A stretch of DNA of 64,000 nucleotides, from the NCBI RefSeq assembly GCF_004166885.1, contig NZ_RCYU01000001.1, positions 434,001 to 498,000 of the forward strand. The letters run 5' to 3'. A model generated the notes under the pieces. That model worked only from the letters and a program-made list of their open reading frames with translations, searched no databases and was not told the DNA's origin. This DNA comes from Streptococcus sp. bf_0095 (lineage in GTDB: Bacteria > Bacillota > Bacilli > Lactobacillales > Streptococcaceae). Positions 16,802-26,009 of this stretch are shown piece by piece. Made by a program: the position numbers and the translations under genes. Every line of letters begins with the position of its first letter. The stretch's first letter is position 1.

Positions 16802-17462
16802 AAGCCTCTCCTTTCGCTAAACTTTGAATACTAGCTAGTGCTGCTGCTCGCCCCCGTAAGTAAACCCGGATACTGCTACTTTTCAGCCGTTTAGAGAGAG
16901 CACTTGGGTTTATCTCCAGCGATTGGGCCAAATCCTGCTGACTAAAATTCTCACTATATACACACCTCTTAAGAAGATCTAGCAGGATTTCTTCCTGACT
17001 TCCACGCCAACCCGAACGAATGGCTTCCCCGGAAGCGATGAGGGCATTCACAAAGAAGTCTTGCTTTTCCTTCCCGCATGAAAAATAAATCTGGGTATTG
17101 CCGTAGTCATTTTTCTGATGAACCAGATTGATGGCGGCGCGTGCATTCCAATAGGCTGGCCCATCCGCACCGATACTTTGTAAGGGATCAATATCTGTTA
17201 CAATCTCCCCGAGACCAATCCCGAAACGAAGTTGAGTCGGGGTTAGTTCAGAACGCAGGGTATCGATGATTTGAAAAACCGGAGCATCCACCTTTAAGAG
17301 CCCCTGAAACTCATCACCAAGGGTCAAGGTAAAATTGGATGCTATGAATTCTCCAAATAGTTCATTCATTGTTTGAAGCGTTTTTTCTAACTGTTTTTGC
17401 AGGTCAAAACGCTCTTGAACCATTTTGGAATCAATGACATCTGCAATCAAAGCAAGATACAT
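16785..17462 (-). CDS. SatD family protein with C-terminal HTH-like region
   Basis: A 225-residue SatD-family protein. Seen directly: MYLALIADVIDSK at the start, TLTLGDEFQGLL near residue 46 and GADGPAYWNARAAINLV near 100. This layout is reminiscent of nucleotide-cyclase-like folds but has no proven catalytic residues. The C-terminal SQQDLAQSLEINPSALSKRL (about 168-187) looks like a helix-turn-helix. An AAGGAGG site lies 7 bases before the ATG. First gene of a two-gene operon with the DUF3307 protein. The promoter carries three copies of GTTATAATAGACA, so the protein may sense something and repress its own operon through the HTH (inference). Confidence 0.8.
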   Translation of the reverse strand: MYLALIADVIDSKMVQERFDLQKQLEKTLQTMNELFGEFIASNFTLTLGDEFQGLLKVDAPVFQIIDTLRSELTPTQLRFGIGLGEIVTDIDPLQSIGADGPAYWNARAAINLVHQKNDYGNTQIYFSCGKEKQDFFVNALIASGEAIRSGWRGSQEEILLDLLKRCVYSENFSQQDLAQSLEINPSALSKRLKSSSIRVYLRGRAAALASIQSLAKGEAYDRII

Positions 17463-17477
17463 AAGCCCACCTCCTTG

Positions 17478-17551
17478 TGTCTATTATAACGAAAAAAAAC
17501 AAAAATGTCTATTATAACAGACATTTATTAAAATTGCCGTTATAATAGACA
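17478..17551 (-). promoter_or_regulatory. satD promoter with three operator-like repeats
   Basis: GTTATAATAGACA occurs at 17478-17490 and, within an 18-bp near-perfect palindrome TGTCTGTTATAATAGACA, at 17506-17523, both on the minus strand. A third copy lies in the opposite direction at 17539-17551. The -10 TATAAT (17483-17488) and the -35 TAGACA (17506-17511), 17 bp apart, both lie inside the repeats. Confidence 0.75.
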
Positions 17552-17569
17552 TCGCATGATTCTAAAATC

Positions 17570-19657
17570 TTATTTTACTTTTTCTTCTTCGTAGTCGCCG
17601 TTGCTACATACGACTTGCTTACCGCCACCACGAACTTTTTTCTCAACTAGGTAGTGACCACATTTTGGACAATCACGGCCAATTGGCTTGTCCCAAGAGG
17701 TGAATTCGCAGTCTGGATAGCGATTGCAGCCATAGAAGAGACGGTTCCGTTTGGTTTTACGCTCGATGATTTGGCCTTGGTGACAATCTGGACATTCCAC
17801 TCCAATTTCCTTAACGATAGCTTGCGTATGGCGACAATCAGGGAAATTGCTACAAGCGAAGAACTTACCAAATCGACCCAACTTGATGACCATCGGACTT
17901 CCACAAACCTCACAGTCAAATCCAGCAGCCTCATCCTTGATTTGGATTTTCTCCATCTCTTCTTCAGCCTTGGCTACTTCTTTTTTAAAGGGTTGGTAGA
18001 AGGAATCAATAACCTTTTGCCACTGTTCTTTCCCGAGTTCGACATCATCCAACTTTCCTTCCATCTCAGCGGTAAAGGTTACATTGACGATATCTGGGAA
18101 GAATTCAACGATCAGTTTATTGACGATTTCTCCTAATTCGGTTGGCTCGAAGCGTTTGGCTACAAGCTTCACGTAATAGCGTTTTTGAATGGTCTCAATG
18201 GTCGGTGCATAGGTTGAAGGACGACCAACTCCATTTTCTTCTAAAGTCTTAATCAAAGTCGCTTCAGAGTAACGAGCTGGTGGTTGGGTAAAGTGCTGTT
18301 CAGGTTTGCTGTTGACCTGAGTGACGGTGTCACCTTCTTCCATGTCCGGTAGCATCTTATTCTTGTCCGAATCATTGTAGATCGCCAAATAGCCGTCAAA
18401 CTTCACCTGACTTCCATTTGCTGTATATTGAACTCCATTTTGCCCTAAACGGACATTCATGGTATCAAAAATAGCTGCTGTCATCTGACTAGCCACAAAA
18501 CGATTCCAGATCAAGGTGTAGAGCTTGAGCTGGTCCTTGTCCAAATACTTGGCAATTTTCTCAGGCGTATTGTAGACGCTAGAAGGACGAATGGCTTCGT
18601 GGGCATCTTGAGCACCAGAAGCATTCTTAACCCGGCTACCATGCTTAGAATACTTATCTCCAAATCGATCAACGATAAAGCTAGCTGCTTCATTTTGAGC
18701 GACTGGACTAATCCGAGTCGAATCCGTACGCATGTAGGTAATCAAACCTTGAACACCTGATCCAATATTGATTCCTTCGTATAATTGCTGTGCTACCATC
18801 ATGGTCTTACGAGTACGGAAATTGATCTTATTGGCAGCATCCATCTGCATGGAAGAAGTTGTGTAAGGAAGCGGCGCATTGCGTTTGCGCTCTTTCTTCT
18901 CAACCTTTTCAACGATATACTCTTTCCCATCTAGATGCGAAAGTACAGCTTTCACATCCTCCTGGTTTTGAAGTTTCATCTTCTTGCCATTCATTCCATA
19001 GAAATTGGCTTGGAATTGCTTGGTCCCCTTTTTAAAGGTTCCATCAATTGTCCAATATTCTTCTGGTTGGAAGGCATTGATTTCTTCTTCCCGGTCAATA
19101 ATTAACTTAAGCGCAACGGATTGCACCCGACCAGCCGAAAGTCCCTTCTTCACCTTTTTCCATAGAATTGGTGAGATGGAGTACCCAACAATCCGGTCCA
19201 AGACACGGCGCGCTTGTTGAGCATCTACCAGATCCATATCAATCTTACGGGGTTCTTGAAAGGCATTTTTTACCGCATCCTTGGTAATTTCGTTGAAAAC
19301 AACGCGGTTCTTATCTTCCTTATCCAACTGAAGAATATGCGCCAAATGCCAAGAAATAGCTTCTCCTTCACGGTCCGGGTCACTTGCGAGAAAGACTTGT
19401 TTGGCTTTTTTAGCCTCTTTTTTCAAATCATTAATCAAAGGACCTTTTCCGCGAATATTGATGTACTCTGGTTCGTAATTGTTCTCAAAATCAATAGACA
19501 TGGTAGATTTTTTCAAGTCACGAATATGACCCACGCTGGCCATGACCTTATAATTTCTACCAAGATACTTTTCAATCGTCTTCGCTTTCGCAGGAGACTC
19601 CACGATGACTAAATTCTTTTTAGTTGTTGTGGTTTTCTTTTTTGTTTTAGTAGCCAC
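17570..19657 (-). CDS. topA: DNA topoisomerase I
   Basis: Type IA topoisomerase that relaxes negative supercoils and balances gyrase. 695 aa, normal for streptococci. Seen directly: the Toprim domain with [16 protein letters not shown] and [15 protein letters not shown], the catalytic Tyr in [14 protein letters not shown] (about 315-328), [11 protein letters not shown], and three C-terminal zinc-ribbon-like units starting CEVCGSP, CPDCHQG and CPKCGHY. The first two have four cysteines; the third has CSNGDY and so only three, perhaps a normal streptococcal trait. A lysine-threonine-rich N-terminus ([11 protein letters not shown]) precedes Toprim. Its own strong promoter lies 34 bases upstream. 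Confidence 0.97.
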   Translation of the reverse strand: MATKTKKKTTTTKKNLVIVESPAKAKTIEKYLGRNYKVMASVGHIRDLKKSTMSIDFENNYEPEYINIRGKGPLINDLKKEAKKAKQVFLASDPDREGEAISWHLAHILQLDKEDKNRVVFNEITKDAVKNAFQEPRKIDMDLVDAQQARRVLDRIVGYSISPILWKKVKKGLSAGRVQSVALKLIIDREEEINAFQPEEYWTIDGTFKKGTKQFQANFYGMNGKKMKLQNQEDVKAVLSHLDGKEYIVEKVEKKERKRNAPLPYTTSSMQMDAANKINFRTRKTMMVAQQLYEGINIGSGVQGLITYMRTDSTRISPVAQNEAASFIVDRFGDKYSKHGSRVKNASGAQDAHEAIRPSSVYNTPEKIAKYLDKDQLKLYTLIWNRFVASQMTAAIFDTMNVRLGQNGVQYTANGSQVKFDGYLAIYNDSDKNKMLPDMEEGDTVTQVNSKPEQHFTQPPARYSEATLIKTLEENGVGRPSTYAPTIETIQKRYYVKLVAKRFEPTELGEIVNKLIVEFFPDIVNVTFTAEMEGKLDDVELGKEQWQKVIDSFYQPFKKEVAKAEEEMEKIQIKDEAAGFDCEVCGSPMVIKLGRFGKFFACSNFPDCRHTQAIVKEIGVECPDCHQGQIIERKTKRNRLFYGCNRYPDCEFTSWDKPIGRDCPKCGHYLVEKKVRGGGKQVVCSNGDYEEEKVK

Positions 19658-19690
19658 TTTTTTACCTCTATTTTGTAATAAACCTCATAG

Positions 19691-19719
19691 AGTGTAAACT
19701 ATTTTTTTCGGGATGTCAA
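19691..19719 (-). promoter_or_regulatory. topA promoter
   Basis: Minus strand: -35 TTGACA (19714-19719), 17-bp spacer, -10 TACACT (19691-19696). Confidence 0.85.
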
Positions 19720-19749
19720 CCGTGAAGTTCTCCTATAGGAAAACTCATT

Positions 19750-20592
19750 TTAAAATTCAAACTCATCTAGGACATCTTTTCCACTGGTGACCAGCTTTGC
19801 ACCTTCTTGAATGAGGTGGTGACAGCCATCTGAACGTCCATCCAAGATCGAACCAGGAATAGCAAAGACATCTCGCCCTTCTTCCATAGCACGCTCGCAG
19901 GTGATCAGACTTCCAGATCGCATCCGCGCTTCCGCCACAATCACTGCTCTAGAAAGCCCAGCAATAATCCGATTGCGTTCTGGAAAATGATGTTTTTGAG
20001 GGCCTTGTCCAGGACCGTATTCTGTTAACACTAAATGACTCCCACTCATGTACTTCTGCAATTGTTTATTGGATCTAGGATAGAAGACATCTAAGCCAGT
20101 ACCAATCACTCCAATTGTCTTTCCTCCATTTCGAATAGCGGCATAATGGGCTGCAGCATCAATTCCCTTGGCTAATCCGCTCACCACAATCAATTCATTA
20201 TTTAACTCGTTAATGATTTTCTCGACGGATTGAATCCCGTTACGACTACAGGATCGACTTCCTACGACCGCAATCTTTGGCTGTTTAAGAAGATCAATAT
20301 TGCCTGAGTAAAACAACAAAACAGGTGGGTTATGCATCCAGAGAAGCTCTTCAGGATATTCCGGATCCATAATGGAAATCGAATCAAACTCCTTAAACTC
20401 TTCTCTCAAGACCTTGTCATCAATCCGGATATACCGTTCCATAAATAGTGTTTGATTACGACAACCTGCAATTTTTGCCATTAATTCTAAAGAGGGCCAC
20501 TCCCCATTCATTTCCCAGTAATTGACAATGTTAAAAACCTGTAGATTTGACAGGCCAGCAACCTTTAATTTATAAAGTTCATATTTCTTCAT
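19750..20592 (-). CDS. dprA: DNA processing protein DprA
   Basis: DprA protects incoming single strands during natural transformation, loads RecA and helps shut off competence. 280 aa, the typical streptococcal length. Seen directly: an N-terminal SAM-like domain (1-65), then the Rossmann-like domain with AVVGSRSCSRNGI, VVSGLAKGIDAAAHYAAI, GTGLDVFYPRSN, PERNRIIAGLS and GSLITCERAMEEGRDVFAIPG split over several strands. A ComX box (TACGAATA) lies 33 bases upstream of the ATG and a terminator separates it from the ROK gene, so competence-specific transcription is expected. The gene precedes topA, as in other streptococci. Confidence 0.97.
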   Translation of the reverse strand: MKKYELYKLKVAGLSNLQVFNIVNYWEMNGEWPSLELMAKIAGCRNQTLFMERYIRIDDKVLREEFKEFDSISIMDPEYPEELLWMHNPPVLLFYSGNIDLLKQPKIAVVGSRSCSRNGIQSVEKIINELNNELIVVSGLAKGIDAAAHYAAIRNGGKTIGVIGTGLDVFYPRSNKQLQKYMSGSHLVLTEYGPGQGPQKHHFPERNRIIAGLSRAVIVAEARMRSGSLITCERAMEEGRDVFAIPGSILDGRSDGCHHLIQEGAKLVTSGKDVLDEFEF

Positions 20593-20625
20593 TCGTAAAC
20601 CTCTTTTTCTACTATCTATTTATAA

Positions 20626-20633
20626 TATTCGTA
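20626..20633 (-). promoter_or_regulatory. ComX (cin-box) promoter of dprA
   Basis: The exact 8-mer TACGAATA on the minus strand, with a T-rich stretch upstream, ends 33 bases before the dprA ATG. This is the consensus recognised by the competence sigma factor ComX. No sigma-70 promoter of comparable quality is visible. Confidence 0.9.
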
Positions 20634-20640
20634 AAAGAAA

Positions 20641-20668
20641 ACAAAAAAAGCTCTAAAAATAGAACTTT
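20641..20668 (-). terminator. Terminator after the ROK kinase gene
   Basis: AGTTCTA/TAGAGCT stem followed by TTTTTTT on the minus strand. It insulates dprA from the genes upstream. Confidence 0.8.
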
Positions 20669-21595
20669 TTAATGATTTTCTAAGATGTTAAAATGACAAA
20701 CTGCCCCCAAAAGATTACTTGAGTTGTGGTAACGAGCTGCTTGAATCTCTACTAAAGAAAATCGTTGCTCCCCACTTTCCTCCATCAGGCTTTTATACTG
20801 ATGGTTAATCTCTTCTAAAAGAAGGGGTTGACTACTAATTCCCCCACCAATCGTCACTTTTTCAAGCCGAACCAAAGACTGAAGGTTATAGATTAGGATC
20901 GCAATTTCTCGACAATAAGAAGCAAATAAGTCTTGCAATTCCTCATGATAACCAGCTTCAAGGACTTCAAAAACTTGAACTCCATCTTCTTCAGGCAATT
21001 CTAGGAGTCGACTAGCATTAGCCACAAAATTGACTGCAGAGCCTAAATTTTGAACCAAACTGGAAATCCCATGTCGCAAAATCTCGGTCTGATATTGCTT
21101 TTGTTCAGGAGTCACTTGCTTCTCCCCTAAGCTTGGCCAACGAAGATAATCCTTGAGATTCCAGGTGGAAATTAAGGAACCGTTGGAAGTCAAGGCTAAG
21201 CCTACCCCAGTTCCTAACACAAAGGTTGCGCCACAATCACAATCCTGGAGGTTTCCAATTCGTGCTTCTGCCAAGCCTGCAGCATCCCCATCGTTGAGGA
21301 CGGTCACAGGGACTTGAAAAGTCTTATTTAAACGAGAAGCTAAAGGAATATTCCTTAAATAAGGAACGAGGCCACCTTTAAAGACAAATCCCAGTCGACT
21401 ATTGATTTCACCCGGACAAGAGATGGCGATCCCAGTGATTCGATTCTGGAACAAGCAAATCACGCGCTCAAGAGCTTCCCAGAATTCCTCAATAGTAGCT
21501 GGTGTCGGAACTTTAGAGGAATCATTCACCTGATAGGCTTCATCCACTAAGGCATATTTAATAAAGGTTCCTCCAATATCAAAGGCTAATAGCAT
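20669..21595 (-). CDS. ROK family sugar kinase
   Basis: A 308-residue ROK-family protein, probably a sugar kinase that phosphorylates a hexose, amino sugar or beta-glucoside with ATP. Seen directly: the phosphate-1 motif LLAFDIGGTFIKYALVD at the start, SCPGEIN near residue 70, the catalytic Asp in VLNDGDAAGLAEA (about 100-112), GTGVGLAL and the adenosine motif TIGGGISSQP. The CXCGXXGCXE zinc motif of typical ROK kinases is absent, which suggests a divergent subgroup. No helix-turn-helix domain, so it is not a NagC-type repressor. AGGAGGGAAGG ribosome binding site. It follows rnhB closely and is cut off from dprA by a terminator and the ComX promoter. Confidence 0.85.
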   Translation of the reverse strand: MLLAFDIGGTFIKYALVDEAYQVNDSSKVPTPATIEEFWEALERVICLFQNRITGIAISCPGEINSRLGFVFKGGLVPYLRNIPLASRLNKTFQVPVTVLNDGDAAGLAEARIGNLQDCDCGATFVLGTGVGLALTSNGSLISTWNLKDYLRWPSLGEKQVTPEQKQYQTEILRHGISSLVQNLGSAVNFVANASRLLELPEEDGVQVFEVLEAGYHEELQDLFASYCREIAILIYNLQSLVRLEKVTIGGGISSQPLLLEEINHQYKSLMEESGEQRFSLVEIQAARYHNSSNLLGAVCHFNILENH

Positions 21596-21606
21596 TTCCT
21601 TCCCTC

Positions 21607-22377
21607 CTAGTCAAGATCCGTCATGGACTTAATGGGTTCGAAGCTTCGACGATGGATAGGCGTGACCCCATGTCTTTCCAAGCCCTCAAGATGATTGCTT
21701 GTCCCATACCCCGCATTCTGAGCAAAATCATAACCTGGATACTTTTGGTCATAGGCTGCCATCATCTGATCTCGTGTCACCTTCGCCACAATAGAAGCAG
21801 CTGCGATAGACAGAGAATTAGCATCTCCTTTGATGATGGATGTCTGAGAAATAGGGAGGTCCAATTTCATAGCATCAATCAAGAGGTGTTGAGGTTGAGG
21901 GTCCAATTCTTGAATAGCCTCAAGCATGGCTAATTTGGTTGCTTCATAAATATTAACCTGATCAATGACCCGATTATCTTTTATCCCAATCCCGACAGAG
22001 AGAGCCTGATCTAAAACCGCTTGGTAAATAGCATGGTGCTTCGATTTTGGAATTCTCTTACTATCGTTTAAACCTGGAATCTTACAATTTTCAGGCAGAA
22101 TGACGGCTGCTGCGACGACAGGGCCAGCCAAAGGGCCTCGCCCTACTTCATCAACACCTGCAATAAGATGAATCCCTTGAGCATAAAGTTCTTTCTCATA
22201 GGCTAGCATTTTTTCCAAACGCAAATCTTCGTCTACTTGTTTTTGGAGTTCGCGTTTTCGTTTGCTGATAGCCGCTTGAACGCCCGCTCGACCATCAAGG
22301 ATCAACTCTTCAAATAAGGGATGATCTAGCCTATCAATCGTTGACAAACACTCTTTGATTTCTTTAATCGTTGGCAT
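21607..22377 (-). CDS. rnhB: Ribonuclease HII
   Basis: RNase HII cuts RNA in RNA-DNA hybrids and single ribonucleotides in DNA. 256 aa, typical. Seen directly: a basic N-terminal extension (1-70), then the catalytic domain starting [20 protein letters not shown] with the DEG-R-G-P metal-binding signature, [13 protein letters not shown], the Asp in [11 protein letters not shown], and [27 protein letters not shown] residues. The start codon overlaps the end of rbgA by 14 bases, so the two form a translationally coupled pair, the common rbgA-rnhB order of Firmicutes. Confidence 0.97.
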   Translation of the reverse strand: MPTIKEIKECLSTIDRLDHPLFEELILDGRAGVQAAISKRKRELQKQVDEDLRLEKMLAYEKELYAQGIHLIAGVDEVGRGPLAGPVVAAAVILPENCKIPGLNDSKRIPKSKHHAIYQAVLDQALSVGIGIKDNRVIDQVNIYEATKLAMLEAIQELDPQPQHLLIDAMKLDLPISQTSIIKGDANSLSIAAASIVAKVTRDQMMAAYDQKYPGYDFAQNAGYGTSNHLEGLERHGVTPIHRRSFEPIKSMTDLD

Positions 22378-23215
22378 CTACTTCACCTACACGATCAAGG
22401 GTATAGCGACCCAAACGACCATCACGTACATCCTTGACAAACAAACTGTAGAAGCGATCATAATCATCTCGGAAACCTAAGCGTTGAGTCATCTCCATAA
22501 TGATTTCAGGCGCTTCCTGATCTAATTTCATTTGCTTATAGCGTTCTTGTAACTCTTTAGGGTAGTGCTCTTTAAAATAGTTGAGGCCAAAAATGGTCAC
22601 TTCATCCATTGGAAGCAACTGGTCCTTAATTGCTCCTGTTAAGGCGAGCTTCAAGGCCACTTCTTCATCTTCAAATTTTGGCCAAAGAATCCCTGGGGTA
22701 TCCAAGATTTCGAGGTCCTTATTGGTTTTCAACCACTGTTGCCCCTTGGTCACCCCTGGTTTATTTCCAACAACAGCAATCTTTTTCCCTGCTAAGCGGT
22801 TCATCAGCGTTGATTTACCAGCATTGGGAATCCCGATAATCATGGTCCGAAGGGTTTCAATTTGAATCCCTCGTTCCTTCTGACGGGCAATTTTATCGGC
22901 CATCAAAGACTTAGCAGCATCTGTAACCTTTTTAACCGTAGATTGCTCTTTAGAGTTAATAGCCAAAGTTTTGATCCCTTGTGACTCAAAATACTCCTGC
23001 CATTCTTTTGTAGCGACAGGATCTGCCAAGTCTACCTTGTTCAGAATCATCAGCTTAGGCTTATCACCAACAATTTTTGTTAACATAGGATTTTGACTTG
23101 ATAGAGGCAAACGAGCGTCCACCAAAATTGTCACGAAATCCACAAATTTAATATTTTCTTGTACTTGTCTTCTAGCTTTGGACATATGTCCAGGAAACCA
23201 TTGAATAATCGCCAT
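22364..23215 (-). CDS. rbgA: Ribosome biogenesis GTPase RbgA (YlqF)
   Basis: A circularly permuted GTPase needed for late assembly of the 50S subunit. The start is at [11 protein letters not shown] (23215) with AAAGGA 9 bases upstream, giving 283 aa; the frame is open 7 codons further. Seen directly: the G4 motif NKVDLAD comes before G1 [18 protein letters not shown], then G3 DTPGILWP, confirming the permutation. The C-terminal domain (about 185-283) is basic and ends in [15 protein letters not shown]. First gene of the rbgA-rnhB-ROK unit. Confidence 0.96.
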   Translation of the reverse strand: MAIIQWFPGHMSKARRQVQENIKFVDFVTILVDARLPLSSQNPMLTKIVGDKPKLMILNKVDLADPVATKEWQEYFESQGIKTLAINSKEQSTVKKVTDAAKSLMADKIARQKERGIQIETLRTMIIGIPNAGKSTLMNRLAGKKIAVVGNKPGVTKGQQWLKTNKDLEILDTPGILWPKFEDEEVALKLALTGAIKDQLLPMDEVTIFGLNYFKEHYPKELQERYKQMKLDQEAPEIIMEMTQRLGFRDDYDRFYSLFVKDVRDGRLGRYTLDRVGEVDAND

Positions 23216-23302
23216 GAAATGAAATCCTTTCAACATTCAATCTTATCTATTATACCATGAAATACAGTATTTTCTTTTAAAACTGCTCCCCATTTTTTCT
23301 TA

Positions 23303-23335
23303 AAAAAACGAAGCTACACCCGTAACTTCGTTTCT
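23303..23335 (-). terminator. Terminator after the ATP-cone gene
   Basis: AACGAAG/CTTCGTT stem with inner TAC/GTA, followed by TTTTTTT on the minus strand. Confidence 0.85.
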
Positions 23336-23339
23336 TATT

Positions 23340-23678
23340 TTAGCGAATTTGCTCAAAGTGCAAGTGAACAGCGATGTGGTCTCCATAGCCACTTCGTTCC
23401 AAATCGCGTTGCAAACGATAAGAAATATAGTGTTCAGCAATGGTAATATAACCAGCACCAAGTAAACGGTGCTCAACCATTGATTGGATCATGCTGATTG
23501 TGGCACGTTCCACTTTCGCTTCTTCCAAATCCATCACAACTTTTTTAGTCACTTGCGCCAAGTTTTGGCGAAGATCATCGGTCAAGACATAGACTGTTTG
23601 TGCTGCCTTCAAAACAGCTTGATAGATTTTATCTGGATCAAATTCTACAACTTCACCACTACGTTTAATGACTTCCAT
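23340..23678 (-). CDS. Stand-alone ATP-cone domain protein
   Basis: A 112-residue protein made of little more than one ATP-cone, the nucleotide-sensing domain that in NrdA/NrdD and NrdR reads ATP versus dATP. Seen directly: EVIKRSGEVVEFDPDKIYQAVLKAA at the start, which matches the cone consensus (KRDG..VxFDxxKI), and MIQSMVEHRLLGAGYITIAEHYISYR. The C-terminal tail (about 93-112) is unlike known proteins. No zinc ribbon, so it is not NrdR, and there is no reductase domain. The start is chosen at MEVIKRSG because an AAGGAG site precedes it. Monocistronic with its own terminator. A regulatory partner is likely but unknown. Confidence 0.85.
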   Translation of the reverse strand: MEVIKRSGEVVEFDPDKIYQAVLKAAQTVYVLTDDLRQNLAQVTKKVVMDLEEAKVERATISMIQSMVEHRLLGAGYITIAEHYISYRLQRDLERSGYGDHIAVHLHFEQIR

Positions 23679-23749
23679 CTTATTCTCCTTGATCATCAAT
23701 ATACTTCTATTATCTAAATAAATAGGGGATTTGTCAAGAATCTAAAACG

Positions 23750-24685
23750 TCAATAATCCGGACGAAGAACTCCCGTAATGATTTCTTTGGTCGCGTGGTA
23801 ATCCCCATCCACTACAACCTTGATAATGCGCTTCGCTTCCTCAGCAGGAGCTGGCACTAATGGCAAACGAGTTGGCCCTGCTTCAAAGCCCATATAGTTC
23901 AAGACTGCTTTAACTGGAGCTGGACTTGGATAAGAGAAGAGAGCATTGACTTTCGGGATAAATTGGCGCTGAATGGCCGCCGCTTTTTTAATATCATTAT
24001 TTTCAATGGCTAGGAACATTTCGTGCATTTCATCCCCATTGGTATGAGATGCTACTGAAATCACCCCATCTGCCCCAAGGTTCGTGGCATGGAAAGCATC
24101 TCCATCCTCTCCCGTATAAATGAGGAACTCCTCTGGCTTGTGCTCAATTAAATAAGCCATATTGGCAAGGGTTGTACACTCTTTTACCCCGATGATATTT
24201 GGATGTTCTGCCAAACGAAGCATGGTTTCTGGTGTCATTTCGACAACCACGCGCCCAGGAATGTTATAGATTATGATTGGCAAGTTAGAAGCGTCTGCAA
24301 TAGCCTTAAAATGCTGGTACATACCTTCTTGAGAAGGTTTGTTGTAATAAGGGACAATCGCTAATCCGGCAGCAAAACCACCAAATTGGTCGACTTCTTT
24401 TACAAACTCAATCGAGTCGCGAGTTTCATTGGTCCCGACACCAGCAATCAAAGGAACCCGTCCGTTGACTACCTTTTGCACCGCTGCAAAAAGTTCTAAT
24501 TCTTCATCGTGTGTTAGAGTTGGACTTTCAGCTGTGGTACCAGCTAAAAGAATCCCATCTGTGTGATGAGCCAAAAGATGTTCAATAAGCGGAGGAATAG
24601 CCTCAAAATTAATCGAACCATCTTCATGGAAGGGAGTGATAAAGGCAGTGATCATTCTACAATTTTTTAAATCTTGATAAGACAT
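23750..24685 (-). CDS. dapA: 4-hydroxy-tetrahydrodipicolinate synthase
   Basis: DapA joins pyruvate and aspartate-semialdehyde at the start of the lysine/diaminopimelate branch. The start is at MSYQDLKNC (24685), 5 bases after AAGGAG; 311 aa. Seen directly: the (beta/alpha)8 aldolase family motifs [30 protein letters not shown], the Tyr in [10 protein letters not shown] and the Schiff-base Lys in [13 protein letters not shown] (about residue 168), then [20 protein letters not shown]. It follows asd in the same orientation, 89 bases apart with a hairpin between, so asd-dapA is a probable operon linking two consecutive steps. Confidence 0.96.
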   Translation of the reverse strand: MSYQDLKNCRMITAFITPFHEDGSINFEAIPPLIEHLLAHHTDGILLAGTTAESPTLTHDEELELFAAVQKVVNGRVPLIAGVGTNETRDSIEFVKEVDQFGGFAAGLAIVPYYNKPSQEGMYQHFKAIADASNLPIIIYNIPGRVVVEMTPETMLRLAEHPNIIGVKECTTLANMAYLIEHKPEEFLIYTGEDGDAFHATNLGADGVISVASHTNGDEMHEMFLAIENNDIKKAAAIQRQFIPKVNALFSYPSPAPVKAVLNYMGFEAGPTRLPLVPAPAEEAKRIIKVVVDGDYHATKEIITGVLRPDY

Positions 24686-24717
24686 ACATACTCCTTCTTG
24701 AGACAACCATAGGGAAG

Positions 24718-24749
24718 AGGGACAGCACCAAAAGTTGATAGCTGTCCCC
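24718..24749 (-). other. Hairpin between asd and dapA
   Basis: GGGACAGC/GCTGTCCC stem with a 14-base loop in the intercistronic gap. No T-run follows, so it is more likely an mRNA stability or processing element than a full terminator. Confidence 0.5.
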
Positions 24750-24774
24750 TATTACAATTTATTTAGTTAATGAA

Positions 24775-25851
24775 TCATTTCAACTCAAACTTCAACTCAG
24801 CTGTTGGGCGCACGAGTCCACGTTCATGAAGGGTTTCTGCAATTTGAACTGAGTTCCAAGCAGCTCCTTTAAGAAGGTTATCAGAAACCACCCACATATG
24901 AATCCCTTTTTCAGCATCCAAGTCTTTACGGATACGACCAACAAAGGTATCGCGAGAACCAACCGCATTGATAGCTTGTGGGTATACTTGATGAGCCACA
25001 TCATCTTCCAACACTGCTCCTGGGAAGGCAGCAATAGCAGCTTTTACTTCTTCGATTGGTGCTACTTCTTTGGTCTCAATGTAAACTGACTCTGAGTGAG
25101 CTGACAAGACTGGAATACGTACACATGTTGCTGATACGGCAATGCTATCGTCTTCCATGATTTTCTTAGTTTCGTTCGTCATCTTCATTTCTTCATATGT
25201 GTAGTCATTATCAGTGAAGACGTCAATTTGAGGAAGGGCGTTAAAGGCGATTGGATAATGTTTCTTATCGCCACCTGAAGGTAAGATTTCCGCGTGCAAA
25301 TCACGTGGATCCACTCCATCATTCAATACTTCACGCAATTCACGTTGGGTTTCAAGAATGGCTCCCATACCAGCACCAGAGACAGCTTGGTAAGTAGACA
25401 CGATGATACGGTCCAAGCCCCATTTCTGACGAACAGGCTCAAGAGCTACCATCATTTGAATGGTTGAACAGTTAGGACAGGCGATGATTCCGTTATGGGC
25501 ATCAAGCGCATGTGCATTTACTTCAGGAACAACCAATGGTACATCTGGATTTTGACGGAAGTAAGAAGTGTTATCTACTACGACCGCACCAGCTTTAACA
25601 GCATATGGTGCATATTTAGCTGAAGTTGATCCTCCAGCTGAGAAGAGAGCGATATCTACTCCTGCAAAAGCCTCTTCAGTTGTTTCTTCAATGGTCACGT
25701 CTTGCCCTTTGAATTGCAAGACCTTCCCTGCTGAACGCGCAGATGCAAGGTAGCGAATCTTATCAATTGGAAGACTTGATTCTTCCAGCATTTTGATCAT
25801 TTGTGCACCAACGGCACCTGTAGCACCGACAACAGCAACTGTATATCCCAT
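24775..25851 (-). CDS. asd: Aspartate-semialdehyde dehydrogenase
   Basis: Asd reduces aspartyl phosphate with NADPH, giving the shared precursor of lysine, threonine and methionine. 358 aa, normal. Seen directly: the NADP-binding [21 protein letters not shown] at the start, [12 protein letters not shown], the active-site Cys in [13 protein letters not shown] (about residue 130), [12 protein letters not shown], and HSESVYIET with the catalytic His. An AAAGAGG site precedes the ATG. The promoter is about 47 bases upstream, with a palindrome before the -35 and a CodY-like box in the leader. Confidence 0.96.
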   Translation of the reverse strand: MGYTVAVVGATGAVGAQMIKMLEESSLPIDKIRYLASARSAGKVLQFKGQDVTIEETTEEAFAGVDIALFSAGGSTSAKYAPYAVKAGAVVVDNTSYFRQNPDVPLVVPEVNAHALDAHNGIIACPNCSTIQMMVALEPVRQKWGLDRIIVSTYQAVSGAGMGAILETQRELREVLNDGVDPRDLHAEILPSGGDKKHYPIAFNALPQIDVFTDNDYTYEEMKMTNETKKIMEDDSIAVSATCVRIPVLSAHSESVYIETKEVAPIEEVKAAIAAFPGAVLEDDVAHQVYPQAINAVGSRDTFVGRIRKDLDAEKGIHMWVVSDNLLKGAAWNSVQIAETLHERGLVRPTAELKFELK

Positions 25852-25868
25852 AATAAAACCTCTTTCGG

Positions 25869-25883
25869 AATTTTCTAAAAATT
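25869..25883 (-). promoter_or_regulatory. CodY-like box in the asd leader
   Basis: AATTTTTAGAAAATT on the minus strand differs at one position from the CodY consensus AATTTTCWGAAAATT. It lies between the -10 and the start codon, a position suited to repression. Confidence 0.55.
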
Positions 25884-25897
25884 TGTGAATTTTATCT

Positions 25898-25941
25898 ATT
25901 ATACTATTTTTCCCTACAAATGAAAAGTGTATTTTACACTT
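25898..25941 (-). promoter_or_regulatory. asd promoter and adjoining palindrome
   Basis: Minus strand: -35 TTTTCA (25921-25926), 17-bp spacer, -10 TATAAT (25898-25903). Directly upstream is a perfect inverted repeat AAGTGTA-aaa-TACACTT (25925-25941) that overlaps the -35 by two bases. I cannot name its regulator. Confidence 0.65.
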
Positions 25942-25949
25942 ATAAAAAC

Positions 25950-25976
25950 AAAATAATCCCGATCTAAGACCGGGAT
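25950..25976 (-). terminator. Terminator after lemA
   Basis: ATCCCG-TC/GA-CGGGAT stem followed by a T-rich tract on the minus strand. Confidence 0.8.
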
Positions 25977-26009
25977 AGTTTCTAGATATCGAATAGCTTT
26001 TATTGAAAA

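Noticed and set aside
17570..17660. Missing fourth Cys in the third zinc ribbon of TopA
   Set aside because: As far as I recall, other streptococcal TopA proteins end the same way, so it is not a mutation worth reporting.
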